A stretch of 64,000 nt of DNA from Typhlomys cinereus. Taxonomy: Eukaryota > Chordata > Mammalia > Rodentia > Platacanthomyidae. Below, piece after piece: positions 46,323-57,039 of this stretch (within the stretch, counting starts at the first letter, position 1; the number at the start of each line of letters is the position of its first letter). The notes beneath the pieces are model-generated. The model did no database searches and was not told where the DNA came from. It saw only the letters and a list, made by a program, of their open reading frames with translations. Location of the stretch: assembly GCA_023101885.1 (NCBI GenBank), contig JALPQD010000115.1, positions 689,953 to 753,952 on the forward strand. Direction: 5' to 3'. The position numbers and the translations under genes are program-made.

Positions 46323-47623
46323 TATTGTCTCAATTTTATGGTACATTTTTAATGTCATTACTAATATGCCCAGATTAATATGGACGTATTTCCAAAGGAC
46401 TCTATATCTTACTATGGAGATATTTGATCATTCATATTCATTGCAGCTCTATTTCTAAAAGCAAGGAAATATAATCAAGCTAGATATCCATCAACCAATG
46501 AATATATCATCCATATGCACAATGGAAATCTATCTGGCTAATAAGAAAAATGAAATTATGAAATTTGCATGTAAGTGGATGGAACTAGAAAATATACTGA
46601 GGAAATTCAGACTCAGAAAGACAAATACCACATGTTTTTCTCTTATATACAGATCTAGCTTTGACCTTTCAGATTTGTGTAACTAGGAGTATATGTAACA
46701 GCCAGACAGCTAGAAAGAGACCATTAAGTGTGGGAGAAAAAGAAAGACCTTAAAAGAAGGGCGGTAGAAGAACACAGGTGGTATGAAAGAAGAAAGGGGG
46801 AAAGGTTGGGGGTAAGAGCTTGAGGAAGGATGTAAATGAGAGGCAGATTGGCAGGAATAGTTAATACTAACAATGTGTGATATACCCATAAGAAACCCAT
46901 TTATTGGAAATACATTTAAAATACAACTTTTAAAATATTTTAATGAAAGTTCCCAATCTAGTGACAACAGAAACTGTCTTGAAGCTCCCTTCCCAGAAAC
47001 TGAAGGTGATTAACCAAAACCTCCAGGCATCATATATGTGATATCACCACGGGAACTGTTGGCCAGGGAGGCCCCCAAGCCCCCCCAAAACAATGTTTCT
47101 GTCCACCACATCCTATTGGTTAGATCCTATAACTGAATATGCCACAACTTTGAATTCAGGACACACAAGACATCCATCTGCAATGGACAGGGAGGGCTCC
47201 TCTGTGGTGGATAACTTTCATAATACCAGGTGTTTTGCAGGTACTGGGGGAAAAAAGTCATCAACAGTCTCAGCCAACTGTGAACTCTGTGAGCAACAGC
47301 AGGAAACATGCTGGCAAGATATGCTTATTGATCCCATAGTGATATAGCTGTTATAGCCTAAGAAATTGGTTTATAGTATGATCCAAGTTCCCACTTTGCA
47401 GAGGAAAGTCATGCCTGGTACTATAAATTTGGTAAGAATCTGTGGATGGGGAGATCATAGGCTCTATGGGACAATTACTCCCACTTATATATGGATATAG
47501 TATCAAACTGTCTTCTATATGCTTATCTCTATACCCACAGATTATTGTAGCTCTCAACCTTCGACTGAAAAACTTCTTTTTATAATGGAAGGTGTTTAAT
47601 ACAGAGAACCACAGCTGGTCAAC

Positions 47624-48077
47624 TGTCATAGTTAGATACAGGTGCCAACTTAATGGTTGAGGTTCAAAGCTCTGAGCACATTTGTAGAGAATTGGTATTT
47701 AATTAAGCCCTAAACAATCCTGCAAGACTTGTCTGTCCGGTTGATGGGGTGGTCTGGCCCATAGTGGGTAAGAATAGTTTTTAAGCAGGTGAATAAGATG
47801 GAGGGAGCTAGTAGGGATAAATTAGCATCTTTTGGTGCATTTGGATAGACATGCTGGTCTGGCAAGTAGAAACCGTAACTCTTTTGTCAGTCCTGTGGGT
47901 GTATGGATATGGTGTGATGACCAGTTCCCTCAGCTCCTGGTGTTGGTATGAGCTCTCCTTCACAAACTTTACAAAGAACTGTAACCACACAATCCTAAGG
48001 GAAAATAAAGCCTCCTTGTTCTCTTATAAGCCATTTGGTCATGAATTTACCAGCAACAATGCAAAGAAACTGTAACA
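47624..48077 (+). repeat. ERVL-like solo LTR inserted into an L1
   Basis: A second forward copy of the 37.1-kb LTR family: TGTCATAGTTAG start, AGGTGCCAACTTAATGG, ATGCTGGTCTGGCAAGTAG, AATAAAGCCTCC near the 3' end and TGTAACA at the end. Flanks share only CAAC-like bases, an imperfect duplication. Confidence 0.8.
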
Positions 48078-48480
48078 CAACATATAGAGAATAAATGACC
48101 ATACGGTGCTCACTCTAATGGGACATCTATATCTCTCCATCACTGTCTGCCCCCAACCAAATTTCAGGGAACATCACCGAAGGGAACAGATATAAGAGGT
48201 AGAAAGTGTCTTGTAAACATGACAGAGCCTTGGCACACATAAACGCATTGTAACGGTGTCAAATCGAGCAAGATTAGGCCTGCCAGCATTCCTTCATGCA
48301 AAGGGAAATATTTTGTGAGGCACCACCTCTCCTGAAGGATTATTGATGGTTGAGGCTGACTGTGGGAAGGAGGGTCATATTCCAGCGTCACACTCATGGG
48401 TAAAACCAATGCTCCAGTAAGTGCCTAGGCACGTGCTAGAATAGAAAACCTTTATTAAACTCAGAGAGACACACATACGC

Positions 48481-48870
48481 CACAGAAGTTGTGGCAGCCT
48501 ACAATTTTAACCCTAGAAAGACGAAACAGTCCAGGATTGATTCCTGATGTCACTCACGGTCTTCCACAGAAACATACACTCAGGTATCATTTTATACACA
48601 TGCCTATACACACATGTACACCTGCATGCATGAAACACACACACATGCACACACACGCACACACACACATACATACACAGAAGTTGTGGCAGCCTACAAT
48701 TTCAACCCTGGAACAGCAGTACAATTCAGGATGATTCCTGATGTCACCTGTGGTCCTCTACAGAAAAATCCATTCACTATCATCTTGTACACACACCTGC
48801 ACACACATGTACACTTGCATGCATGAAACATATACACACACACACATACACACACACAAAGGCATGAAAG
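48481..48870 (+). repeat. Tandemly duplicated SINE 3' part, 195-bp period
   Basis: Two units start with CACAGAAGTTGTGGCAGCC at 48,481 and 48,676. Each continues through GATTCCTGATGTCAC, a GTC(T/C)TC(C/T)ACAGAAA segment and a CA-rich tail with CTGCATGCATGAAACA. This is the 3' body and tail of the local SINE type, duplicated head to tail within the L1. Confidence 0.8.
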
Positions 48871-48990
48871 TAGAATTGAAAAACGATTAGTTGAGAAAAG
48901 GAAGGAGTTCAGTGGGAAAAGGAGGGGGATGGAATTGGATAATATGAAATGATTCATTGTATGAACTGTCAAAAAGTAATAAACATAAAG

Positions 48991-51900
48991 GCAATAATGA
49001 AAAGTTTCAAAAGCATGTTTACTGTTGTAAACATGAGAACGCCAAGGAGAAAATTATGTAGAGGAGAGCAGAGGAAACTTAGCTGTAAGCACAGGAATGG
49101 GTCTCAGAATGGTGTCAGGCTCCTGAATGGATGTGCTAGGAGTAACCAGGGCAGTCTTCGTTTGCTTTCCCCTCCAAGACGCTCTGTTCCATGCTGGCTA
49201 CCTGCCGTGCCTCTCTGTCAAAGATCCCGAGGAAAACGAACATGCAGTGAGTAACCCTTGCAGACAACATCACGAGTGACCTGGAGTAAGTAGCCCCCAA
49301 TTATAATTGTAATCTCATTGAACACTCAGAATGAGTAGAAAGGGAGCAGCCAATAACTAGAATGGTATGGAACCAAGACTCTGCTTTGTTCCCTGTGGCG
49401 TGTGTCACAGTCCTGCACAACCTGAGCTACACGGGAGCTAGGACCTGCTCTCTGGTCTCTGTGCAAGACATGTGCATTGTCTATTATGGCGTAAATTGGT
49501 ATTCTGTAAACACTTCCCAAATGAATATATGAATAGACATTTTAACTTCCAGGTTGATTCCTCATTGTCCATGAAAAAGATTCTACCATGAAACATGGTG
49601 CATCTAGGGAAGCTAGAAACAGAATCGGGCATGGTATGTGGTAGAGCTGGCAGACACACAAGAGGGATCCCAATCTTTCTGGGCACATATTGAGAATGTG
49701 CACGATCCCCTTTGCCCTCTTCCACAGTGCTTTTTTAGTGTTAATTAATTGTGGAAATTTTAATGAGCCATCTAAAAGCCTGATTTCTAACACATGCATT
49801 CTCAATAGTTTAAACGATTGCTTTTATGTTTTCCAACAGTTTAAAAGAAATATTTCCGAGAGAAGTTGGAAAAGTAAGCACATTTATTTTCAGGGTTTGA
49901 AGAAAAAGTATTTTGGGCATTTATATAGTTTCTGTTTCCTTTGGGTGATTCAGTTCTTGCTTTCTGGATTTTCTTCTCCTCATTTCTGACTGTTACTATG
50001 AATTTAATCTCTTCTTTTATAGGTATGCACCAAATACTTTTTAATTAACTCTTTCTATCTCTGCTTTCATTTGTACCATGATAACGTCCTTCTATCTGTA
50101 GCAGCAGATGCCTTGAGGTACCTGACAGCACTATTTGAACTTTAGTGGACTTAGCAGGTAAACTGAAGAGTTCTTCTTTTTGACCTAAAGTCCCAACTGC
50201 AAAAATGCTCTCAGATACATTCCTTTCCTGCCATAGGACCAGGGAGCACAGCAGAGCCAACTCATACTTCTTAAAATCCTATTACTATTATTTTCAATAA
50301 TTCTGTGAAGTTGTCTGCTGCACCAGATGAAGGCAGTGTGCTTCATTAAGGGGACTGAGGCCATTCTGCATTAGAAACAGGCCAGCCCTGTGAGCGATTA
50401 AATGGATTCCTAGAGGATAATTCTGTGCAAACTGGACTAGCACATGATTTGACTTGAAACAGCAACAATGATGGGTAAGTGTAGAAAAAATTATTCCCTT
50501 ATGATTAAGAAGAAAGCAGCACATTTTATGCAGATTAGGAGCATCATTTTGATGCCAGAAACTTTCTTCTCTCCCGTTCAGTCTCTGCCTTCTGTGAAGA
50601 AGGAGTAAAAGTCAATAGATAGACAGACCCCTCCGTTTTCTCTGGGAGGCTTCAGGCTTGTGGTACCTCACTTGCTGTCTCTGGTGAGCTGATAGTTCCT
50701 GTACTTCTACCACTGTTCACAAAACAAAGAATTCATAGGGGAGATAAATGCATTCCATCACTGTGCCTGCATTTTGGTTCTGTTGAAATGCATAAGGAAT
50801 CTTCGATGATGAAAGAAGGAGTGTATTCATTTACAATTTGTACAAACTCCTTCACTCCATTGAACCAGCAGGCAGGACAGCACTGCTGTGGAACATAATG
50901 GAAAGAAAACTGTGGGACTGAATCCTGAAGAAGCCATTGACAGCATTGTGTTGTCAGTAACAGCAAAGCACTCAACCTAGCTTGTGAGAGCAATTTGTCT
51001 GGCTATATCAGCCAGGGACTTCATAGAAACACAAGACGAAGAGCCACAGTGGATCTGACAGCATCAGATGTCAGAGCCAGAGAACATTTCTGGGTGCAAA
51101 ATACCCAAGCAGAGGTGGCAGCCAGAAAATTCTGGACCAATAGACTGTAGTGTTTTCTTTGATCTTGGCCTTGAGTTCTATCTCTTGAGTGTGGCCATAT
51201 CCAGTGTAGCCATTTTCAGAAGATCCCTGTAAGTTAAGGGTGTGTGTGTGAGAGCGAGTGAGGTGAGACACAAAGGGGGCAGCAGAGTGAAAGCCAGGGA
51301 ATAACAGAAGCAGGCTTGGGTTGTTTACAGATCTGAAGAGCAGAGTGCAGCAGACTTCAGAGGACCAATGGGGAAGGCAGAAACTGACCAGGACACACTC
51401 ATTCAAACAGCTACCTAGGCTACCTAGGGAAGTGGACTGGTTGTTCATAAAACCCCAAAGGAAAGATGGATTTTCCCTGATGCATCTGAGCCTGTGACTG
51501 GGTTTAAATGAAGCTAAGAGAAATCCTTGTCATCTCTGCTATGTAATCTTGTGTCATAATTAAGTGATCTGGGCAGCTGGCCCATTCTTCATGATTCTGG
51601 AAAACACTGTTCAGGCACAAGCAGTAATGCACAGAATTAATTATAATCATCGATAATGAAAATGAAACATGGAGTTTCAATTGCATTTATCATTACTCCT
51701 AAATTGTTTTTTGAAGAGATAATTTTTTATCTACCCATATCAAAGTGCTATCAAATTGTACAATTTTTTGAAATTATGACTTGTGTTGTTGAAGTTCTAT
51801 AGAGAGCTAAATATATTTCATAGGGAGTATAATAAATACATTGTGATGATCATTGAAATGTAAGCTTATCTAAGGTCAGGTTGACAGTTTTGCAGCTTGT

Positions 51901-52569
51901 TCCTTGAATCAAACAGGAGGAAGCTGAAGCACTGATGTATTTTGTATTCCCAGGGGAACTGGTGTCTTTGAGGAAAGCAGAATTGTGCAAGTCCCTTTTT
52001 TCATCCTTTCCTTTCCTCCTCTTCCTTTCTGCCATGCTCTTTCATGTGCTCACACCTAAAGCAAATCTAATCCATCATTTGGGAAGAGGGGAAGTGGTCG
52101 AGGTAAAAGGCTTGATGGTTTTAATTAAACCACCGTTACTGGCTTAAATAGTCAAAGATGTGAAGAGATGAGTCAAGTACGCCTTCACCTCAGCCTAGGG
52201 CAGGAATTCTAGCAGCAAAAGGACTCAGCTCTGATTTAATAGGACTATTTTCTCTTGAGAATTCTCATGTGGGCGTTCAGTCAAGTTTACAAGTTCATCA
52301 CTGTGAACACACAAGAGTTCAAATACAGGTTACCAAAGGCTTGAACTAAGAGTCATATTTTGTCTCTGCTCTCTTCAGCATCCCACGTTCAGGTCACTGT
52401 CTTTTGATTTCTTTATTCATTGATTTAGCAAATCTTTTATGACTTTGCATTATTAGCCACATGAACATTTCCGGTAGCATGATGGCTGGCAGAGGCTGAC
52501 TTACAAAATGATATTATTTAATGGGAGTATAGTTTTGGATTTTATAGATGTTTACAACTTCAGCCATAT
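48991..52569. other. Long unique stretch, no gene recognised
   Basis: The largest repeat-poor interval of the window. Frames of up to 125 codons (51,071-51,448, reverse) have no domain, repeat or splice context I recognise. No RNA gene was seen. Confidence 0.45.
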
Positions 52570-52715
52570 GCATTTGCTGCCATGTCATGGGTTGCTTTGT
52601 TATGCCCCCTGGTCAAAATGAATAGAAACCTTCTGAAACTATGAACTAAAATAAATCCTTCCTTCAGTAAGTAGTTTCTGTCATAAAGATATCAGTAGCC
52701 AATGCAGCTATCATA
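52570..52715 (+). repeat. LTR 3'-end fragment (MaLR-like)
   Basis: CTGAAACTATGAACTAAAAT followed by AAATCCTTCCTTCAGTAAGT resembles the polyadenylation end of rodent MaLR LTRs. Only the 3' part is recognisable. Confidence 0.5.
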
Positions 52716-52965
52716 CTGGATTATTTAAAGGAGAATACAAGAAAACACCTGCACATGTTCACTACAGACATGATGTCTCTTTTTTCCCAAGTGCTTCTGA
52801 TCTTTGGCTACATAAATCCACAAATGTTGAATGTGCTGACTTGTTATCTGATGTGTGTTTAACAGATTCACTTCTTGTAGGGATGGGATTAGTTTATCTA
52901 GAGTGATAGAGGAGACATGGCATAGGAGGTTACTGTGAAAAGCCACCCAAGACAGTGGAAGAACT

Positions 52966-53000
52966 AGGGCCATAGCTCAGTGGTACTTGCTTAAATGCAA
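52966..53000 (+). repeat. Truncated ID-like SINE head
   Basis: GGGCCATAGCTCAGTGGTAC, then TTGCTTAAATGCAAG is the 5' part of an ID-type tRNA SINE. It runs directly into the (GAAAA)n repeat, which may have grown from its A-rich region. Confidence 0.65.
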
Positions 53001-53114
53001 GAAAAGAAAAGAAAAGAAAAGAAAAGAAAAGAAAAGAAAAGAAAAGAAAAGAAAAGAAAAGACAAGACAAGAAAAGACAAGACAAGACAAGACAAGACAA
53101 GACAAGACAAGACA
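53001..53114. repeat. Compound pentanucleotide repeat (GAAAA)/(GACAA)
   Basis: Twelve GAAAA units (53,001-53,060), two GACAA, one GAAAA, then seven GACAA units (53,076-53,110) and a partial unit. The ordered switch shows a variant unit spread at one end. Confidence 0.93.
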
Positions 53115-53234
53115 GTGACTGTCCTAGTGGTAGGAATGAAGCTCAATGCTTCTCTTGAAGGTAGAGTCAAAATGAGGTCCCCACAAAGCTATTTTATTAG
53201 CTACAACTGATAGCATTAATGTATAACTGTATCA

Positions 53235-53466
53235 GGGGCTGGAGAGACGGCTCAGGGATTAAGACTCTGCCTCTCAAGTAGAAGGTCCAAGTTCAGATCC
53301 CAGGTCCCATGTAAAATATCAGGTGGGAATGGCAGTGGCCTGCACTTCCAGTCCTTGTGGATTGAGCCTGTGAAATCCTAGAGTGAAGCCAAAAGGAGGT
53401 AGAAGCAATCTGGGATGATTCCTGAAGTCACCTTTGCGCTTCCACAGGGACACACAGTGCCCTCTG

Positions 53467-53511
<45 letters not shown>

Positions 53512-53525
53512 CGCGCACACACACA

Positions 53526-53556
<31 letters not shown>

Positions 53557-53590
53557 CAAATGAAGTTAAAAAATTAAAAATTTCAAAAAA
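53235..53590 (+). repeat. tRNA-headed SINE with (CA)n tail and target duplication
   Basis: The best preserved member: GGGGCTGGAGAGACGGCTCA start, A box in ACGGCTCAGGG, B box in AAGTTCAGATCCCAG, GGAGGTAGAAGCAATCTGGG, GTGCCCTCTGATACACACAC, then a compound CA tail (about 53,468-53,558) and an A-rich end. Flanks TATAACTGTATC (53,222-53,233) and TATAAAGCTGTATC (53,591-53,604) are an imperfect target duplication. Confidence 0.88.
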
Positions 53591-53604
53591 TATAAAGCTG
53601 TATC

Positions 53605-54294
53605 TTAAATTTATATGACACAACAAGACTTCCAAGGAAGGACTGTGGTACAGAACAGAAATACTCCACATTGCCATAAGAACGAGAAAAAGGTTTTAGT
53701 ATTGACACTGCAAATGCCCATGCAGTAGCCTCAATGTTCTCAAGGTTTCTCCTGGGAGTACCAAGTAATGCTTCCCTTTCTCTTCAAAAGGTAGAGTATC
53801 ATCTGCATTAGCAAATGCTATTGCAAATTACATGAAAAAACATGAAAGAGCATTTATATCTTGTGCACAAATCCCAAGAGAAAACTCTTAATTTTGTTTT
53901 TAGTCATTGATTATTCTGCTGATATGATTTTTTTCATTTTCATCTTCCGTCTTCCCCTGACTCTCATTCAGAGTCTCTTTACTATTCAGGAGTTAAGATC
54001 TGTCTCCTAGCTTATATTTCCTAATCAGAACAACAAAATGTTGCCTGGATATCTCCTGTGCAGGTGAAGCAACAGTTGATAGCTGTTGGCATTCAGGCAT
54101 GACTACCTATTCAAATCATCTGTTCATACAGTTTATTAAAGTATTAACCCACTAAACATAGGCTTATTACTGGACTGGAGATGCTGAATAAAAAAATTAA
54201 GTACACTGATGCAAAAGGAAATTTGTTACTTTTTAAATCGCAATTACAGACTATCAAACACACTTGGAAGTTTCTTAAAAACAGTGAAATACTA
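53605..54294. other. Unique DNA, no gene seen
   Basis: No repeat or coding motif recognised. Confidence 0.5.
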
Positions 54295-54421
54295 ATCGGG
54301 CATGGTGGTTTGTGCCTGTAATTCTAGCACTTGACAAATGGAGGCAGGATCAGGAGTTCTTAGCTTCAGCTGCATAGAGTTTGAGTGAGATAGTCTGGAC
54401 TGCAGGAGACCCGGTCTCAAA
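54295..54421 (+). repeat. B1-like 7SL-derived SINE
   Basis: CGGGCATGGTGGTTTGTGCC, TGTAATTCTAGCACTTG, GAGGCAGGATCAGGAGTTC and GACCCGGTCTCAAA follow the B1 order, with the 7SL-derived A and B boxes near the 5' end. Diverged. Confidence 0.82.
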
Positions 54422-54599
54422 TGACAGCAATGACAACCATAAAACCCGCAGAAAGTAAAAGCAGTCTAAGCATCAGGACTAGCAGACTAGGGAGAAATGG
54501 GATGTGTATACATGGTAATACCTATGGTAGTACAGGCATGTGTATAAAATTAGCACCTGATATTAATATATTAAACACAGGAAAGAGAATCAGAGGAAA

Positions 54600-54745
54600 C
54601 AAGCTGAATAACTAAGAAAATAAGTCAAATCTAACTATGAAACATTACCCTAATTATAAATGACTTAACACATACCAACTAAAAACAGACATTGACAGAA
54701 TATATACATATGCTATCTAAAAGAAACTTACTTCCAAGACAGTGA
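54600..54745 (+). mobile_element. Ancient L1M-type fragment
   Basis: AAATGACTTAACACATACCA, AAAACAGACATTGACAGAAT and TGCTATCTAAAAGAAACTTA resemble part of old mammalian L1 ORF2. No frame is open. Confidence 0.5.
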
Positions 54746-54799
54746 GATAGTTCTTTTGAAAGTAAATGGATGGAAAAGTACTATGGTAACATTCTTTTT

Positions 54800-55122
54800 T
54801 CCCCCCATTTCTTTTTTTTTATTTCTTCCACTCATACAAAGTTGATAAATACCCCATTTCCCTCCTGGATCCCTCTTGGATCCCCTTGCTCCCTCCCTCC
54901 TTTTTTCCTTCCTCCCCCCCTCCCTTTTTCCCAGTGCCCCTTTTATATCCCCTTCTGGAGCATTCTTTAGTGTGCATGTCAAATTTCCCTCTGGGTCCTC
55001 TTCTCCGATGAGGTGTAAGGACTCGGTGGCATTGCCTAGAGCTCTTTTTTTGTGTTCCCCTTTAGTATGGGAACACTATTGTGACTGTTAATCCCTTGCC
55101 TCTAAGAATCCTAGTGCTTTAA
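54800..55122 (-). mobile_element. 5'-truncated L1 3' end (reverse strand)
   Basis: T-rich start, then CCACTCATACAAAGTTGATA, a reversed purine tract (54,855-54,960), TGATGAGGTGTAAGGACTCG and GTGACTGTTAATCCCTTGCC, shared with the 32.3-kb L1. Its right end is near 55,122. No target duplication identified. Confidence 0.85.
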
Positions 55123-55198
55123 TGGGAGAAATGGGATGAGAAAGAGAATTGTGGGAAGAAAACAAAAAGCCATTGTGATTTTAAGTAATTAAAAAAGC

Positions 55199-55322
55199 AG
55201 AGCACTGGGGGATGGGGAGAGTGGGGAGGGGGAGTAGGGGGTTGGGGGGGAGGAGGGAGGGAGGGAACTGGTCTACCTATTAAGTTTGTATGAGCGGAAA
55301 TAATAAAAAATGTATTAAAAAA
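55199..55322 (+). mobile_element. Short L1 3' end (forward strand)
   Basis: A 5'-truncated L1 of about 120 bp: a GGGGGAGTAGGGGGTTGGGG-type purine tract, CCTATTAAGTTTGTATGAGC and an AATAATAAAAAATG tail. It lies opposite the preceding copy, so the two form an inverted pair. Confidence 0.82.
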
Positions 55323-56012
55323 AGATTCCTCCTCAGTGAAAGGAGCTAATATTGGAGCAGAACTACCTCGAGAATCATGAGGAGAGCAACAGGTGCTAGA
55401 AATTGCAGTGTTTTCTTTGAGAACTTACACAACAGCCATTCCTGCGAGTTTGCTGTGTGTCGTAGCTTGGATGTCTTAAAACCCTGAAGTAGAGCACATA
55501 TGGGTTCCATTCTACATCTACTGTCCCATCTCAACATAGTCACACAACAAGTTCATTGTCTTCATCTCTACATCACCCAAAACAGACCAGGCCTTCAAGA
55601 TGAAGAAAAAGACTAAACATGAAAATGACTTTAATCCGAGGTTGCAAAGAGAATCAAGCAGGAGTTGTCTTATGCTGCCTCTTTAAGTCTTCCTCCCTGG
55701 GCGTTTCCATTCCTACATGTAATTATTCAATGTAAAGCCATATATGTCCTTTCAAGACCAGAATTTACAGCTTTTTTCCCTCAAACAAAAATGAAAAAGC
55801 AGATGCCGCGTACTTTCCTCCTCCTGACCACGGTCCTTCAGTGGAAACAAATCTTGACTGCCCTCTTTGATGAATACAGAGACTTCTACATTACATTATA
55901 ATGTAGATATACTGGCATAAGTACCTCGTTACTCACAAGGACCTTCAGCACAGAGTTTAACACATGCAAGACTTCAACAATCTGGCATATCCCACATAAT
56001 AGTTCCCTCTAT
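55323..56012. other. Unique DNA; holds a 29-nt sequence repeated in the next SINE
   Basis: No gene seen. The stretch 55,448-55,476 is identical to 56,036-56,064; see findings. Confidence 0.6.
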
Positions 56013-56300
56013 GCAGCTGGAAAGATGACTCAGAGGTTTGCTGTGTGTCGTAGCTTGGATGTCTGCCACACAAGAAGAAGGACCTGAGTTCAGATCTCAG
56101 ATCCCACATAAAAAAAAAAAAAAGACAATACACTTCCAGTCCTGGTAGGCAGAGGCTGGGAAATTTCAGAGTAAAGCAAAAAAAAGGTAGAAGCAATCCA
56201 AGATGACACCCAAAGTCATTCTTGGTCCTCCACAGGGACACACAGTGGCCTCTGATACACACACACACACACATACATACACATAAACACACAGTTTGCT
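56013..56300 (+). repeat. tRNA-headed SINE with a 29-nt foreign patch
   Basis: It starts GCAGCTGGAAAGATGACTCA and ends with GTGGCCTCTGATACACAC and a CA repeat. Between A and B boxes, where family members read roughly AAAGCCT, this copy has an exact copy of sequence found 588 bp upstream (56,036-56,064). The rest matches the family (AAAAAGGTAGAAGCAATCCA, GGTCCTCCACAGGGACACAC). An A13-14 run follows the B-box region. Confidence 0.86.
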
Positions 56301-56479
56301 TTTAGCCTCTATGCTACTTGACAAGTTCATTCTTTTGAAAAAAATTGTTTAAATAAAATGTTTTTAAAGGATTTCAGTTCTCAATAGTGTCTAACTAAAC
56401 ATACTAAATAATTAAAAAAATAAAAAAGCAGAATATCTAAAAACATAAATAAATACTGATTGAGCTTAAAAATTTTCCC
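56301..56479. other. AT-rich DNA, nothing recognised
   Basis: No repeat or coding motif recognised. Confidence 0.5.
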
Positions 56480-57039
56480 TGCAAACTGCAATGCTTATGT
56501 GCATATGTAACAGAACATCTATAAGATTTGGAACTGAAAATTACAAAATGCTATTAAAATGCATTTGGAAAGATTTAAATAATTATAAAAGCCCATCATG
56601 TCCCTGGATGATTCAAAGTGGCAGATTTCATTTTCCCCCAAATGACCTGTAAGCTTAATACGATTTCTATCTAGATTTTCTTTTGAGAAATGGGCAAACT
56701 TATGACTAGATACAGGTCATAAAAGATCAAAAATAATCTTGATAGCAATAATAATGCAATCAGGAAAATTCCCAACAAATTAATTATAAATAGAATACCT
56801 TAGTAATAAAGTGTGGCATTAAATGGACATAAAGCTTTGTGGGATTTAATGGAGAACACAAGTTAGAACCATATACTCGACTGATTTTTGATAAAATCAG
56901 TGGACAAAGGGATAACATTTTTTCAAATGATGATAAAGAAGTTCAACAAAGTGGACAGAAATGTGAATGTTCTGGCTGGTGACTATCAGAGAATATTAAC
57001 AATCAAAACTATATTATCAAAATTAAAATAAAATTATAA
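56480..57039 (+). mobile_element. Ancient L1M ORF2 remnant
   Basis: TAAAATGCATTTGGAAAGAT, then AATAATCTTGATAGCAATAA, TAAAGTGTGGCATTAAATGG and GACTGATTTTTGATAAAATC follow the order of the C-terminal part of old mammalian L1 ORF2. No open frame remains. Confidence 0.6.

Larger units (their letters stand above)
46385..48990 (+). mobile_element. Older L1 3' part, interrupted by an LTR and SINE pieces
   Basis: It begins in the end of ORF2 (TTCCAAAGGACTCTATATCT, ATCCATCAACCAATGAATA, TGAAATTATGAAATTTGCAT), runs through the 3' UTR, is split at 47,624-48,077 by an LTR, resumes with GAGAATAAATGACCATACGG, and ends after a SINE-derived block (about 48,470-48,870) with GATTCATTGTATGAACTGTC and an AAAGTAATAAAC tail near 48,980. 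The L1s at 43.1 and 57.0 kb lack the LTR at the homologous point, confirming insertion. The forward frames here are short remnants. Confidence 0.75.

Noticed and set aside
48991..52569. Possible hidden exons in the longest repeat-poor stretch
   Set aside because: Frames of up to 125 codons have no recognisable family, and the sequence alone gives no convincing exon boundaries.
52966..53114. A lysine-rich peptide reading through the ID head and GAAAA repeat
   Set aside because: The KKRKEKKRKE pattern is the translation of a pentanucleotide repeat.
53319..53677. Reverse frames made of alternating Cys and Val
   Set aside because: These are readings of the (CA)n SINE tail; the same kind of peptide occurs at 12.76, 13.43, 21.14, 28.88, 48.69 and 55.96 kb for the same reason.
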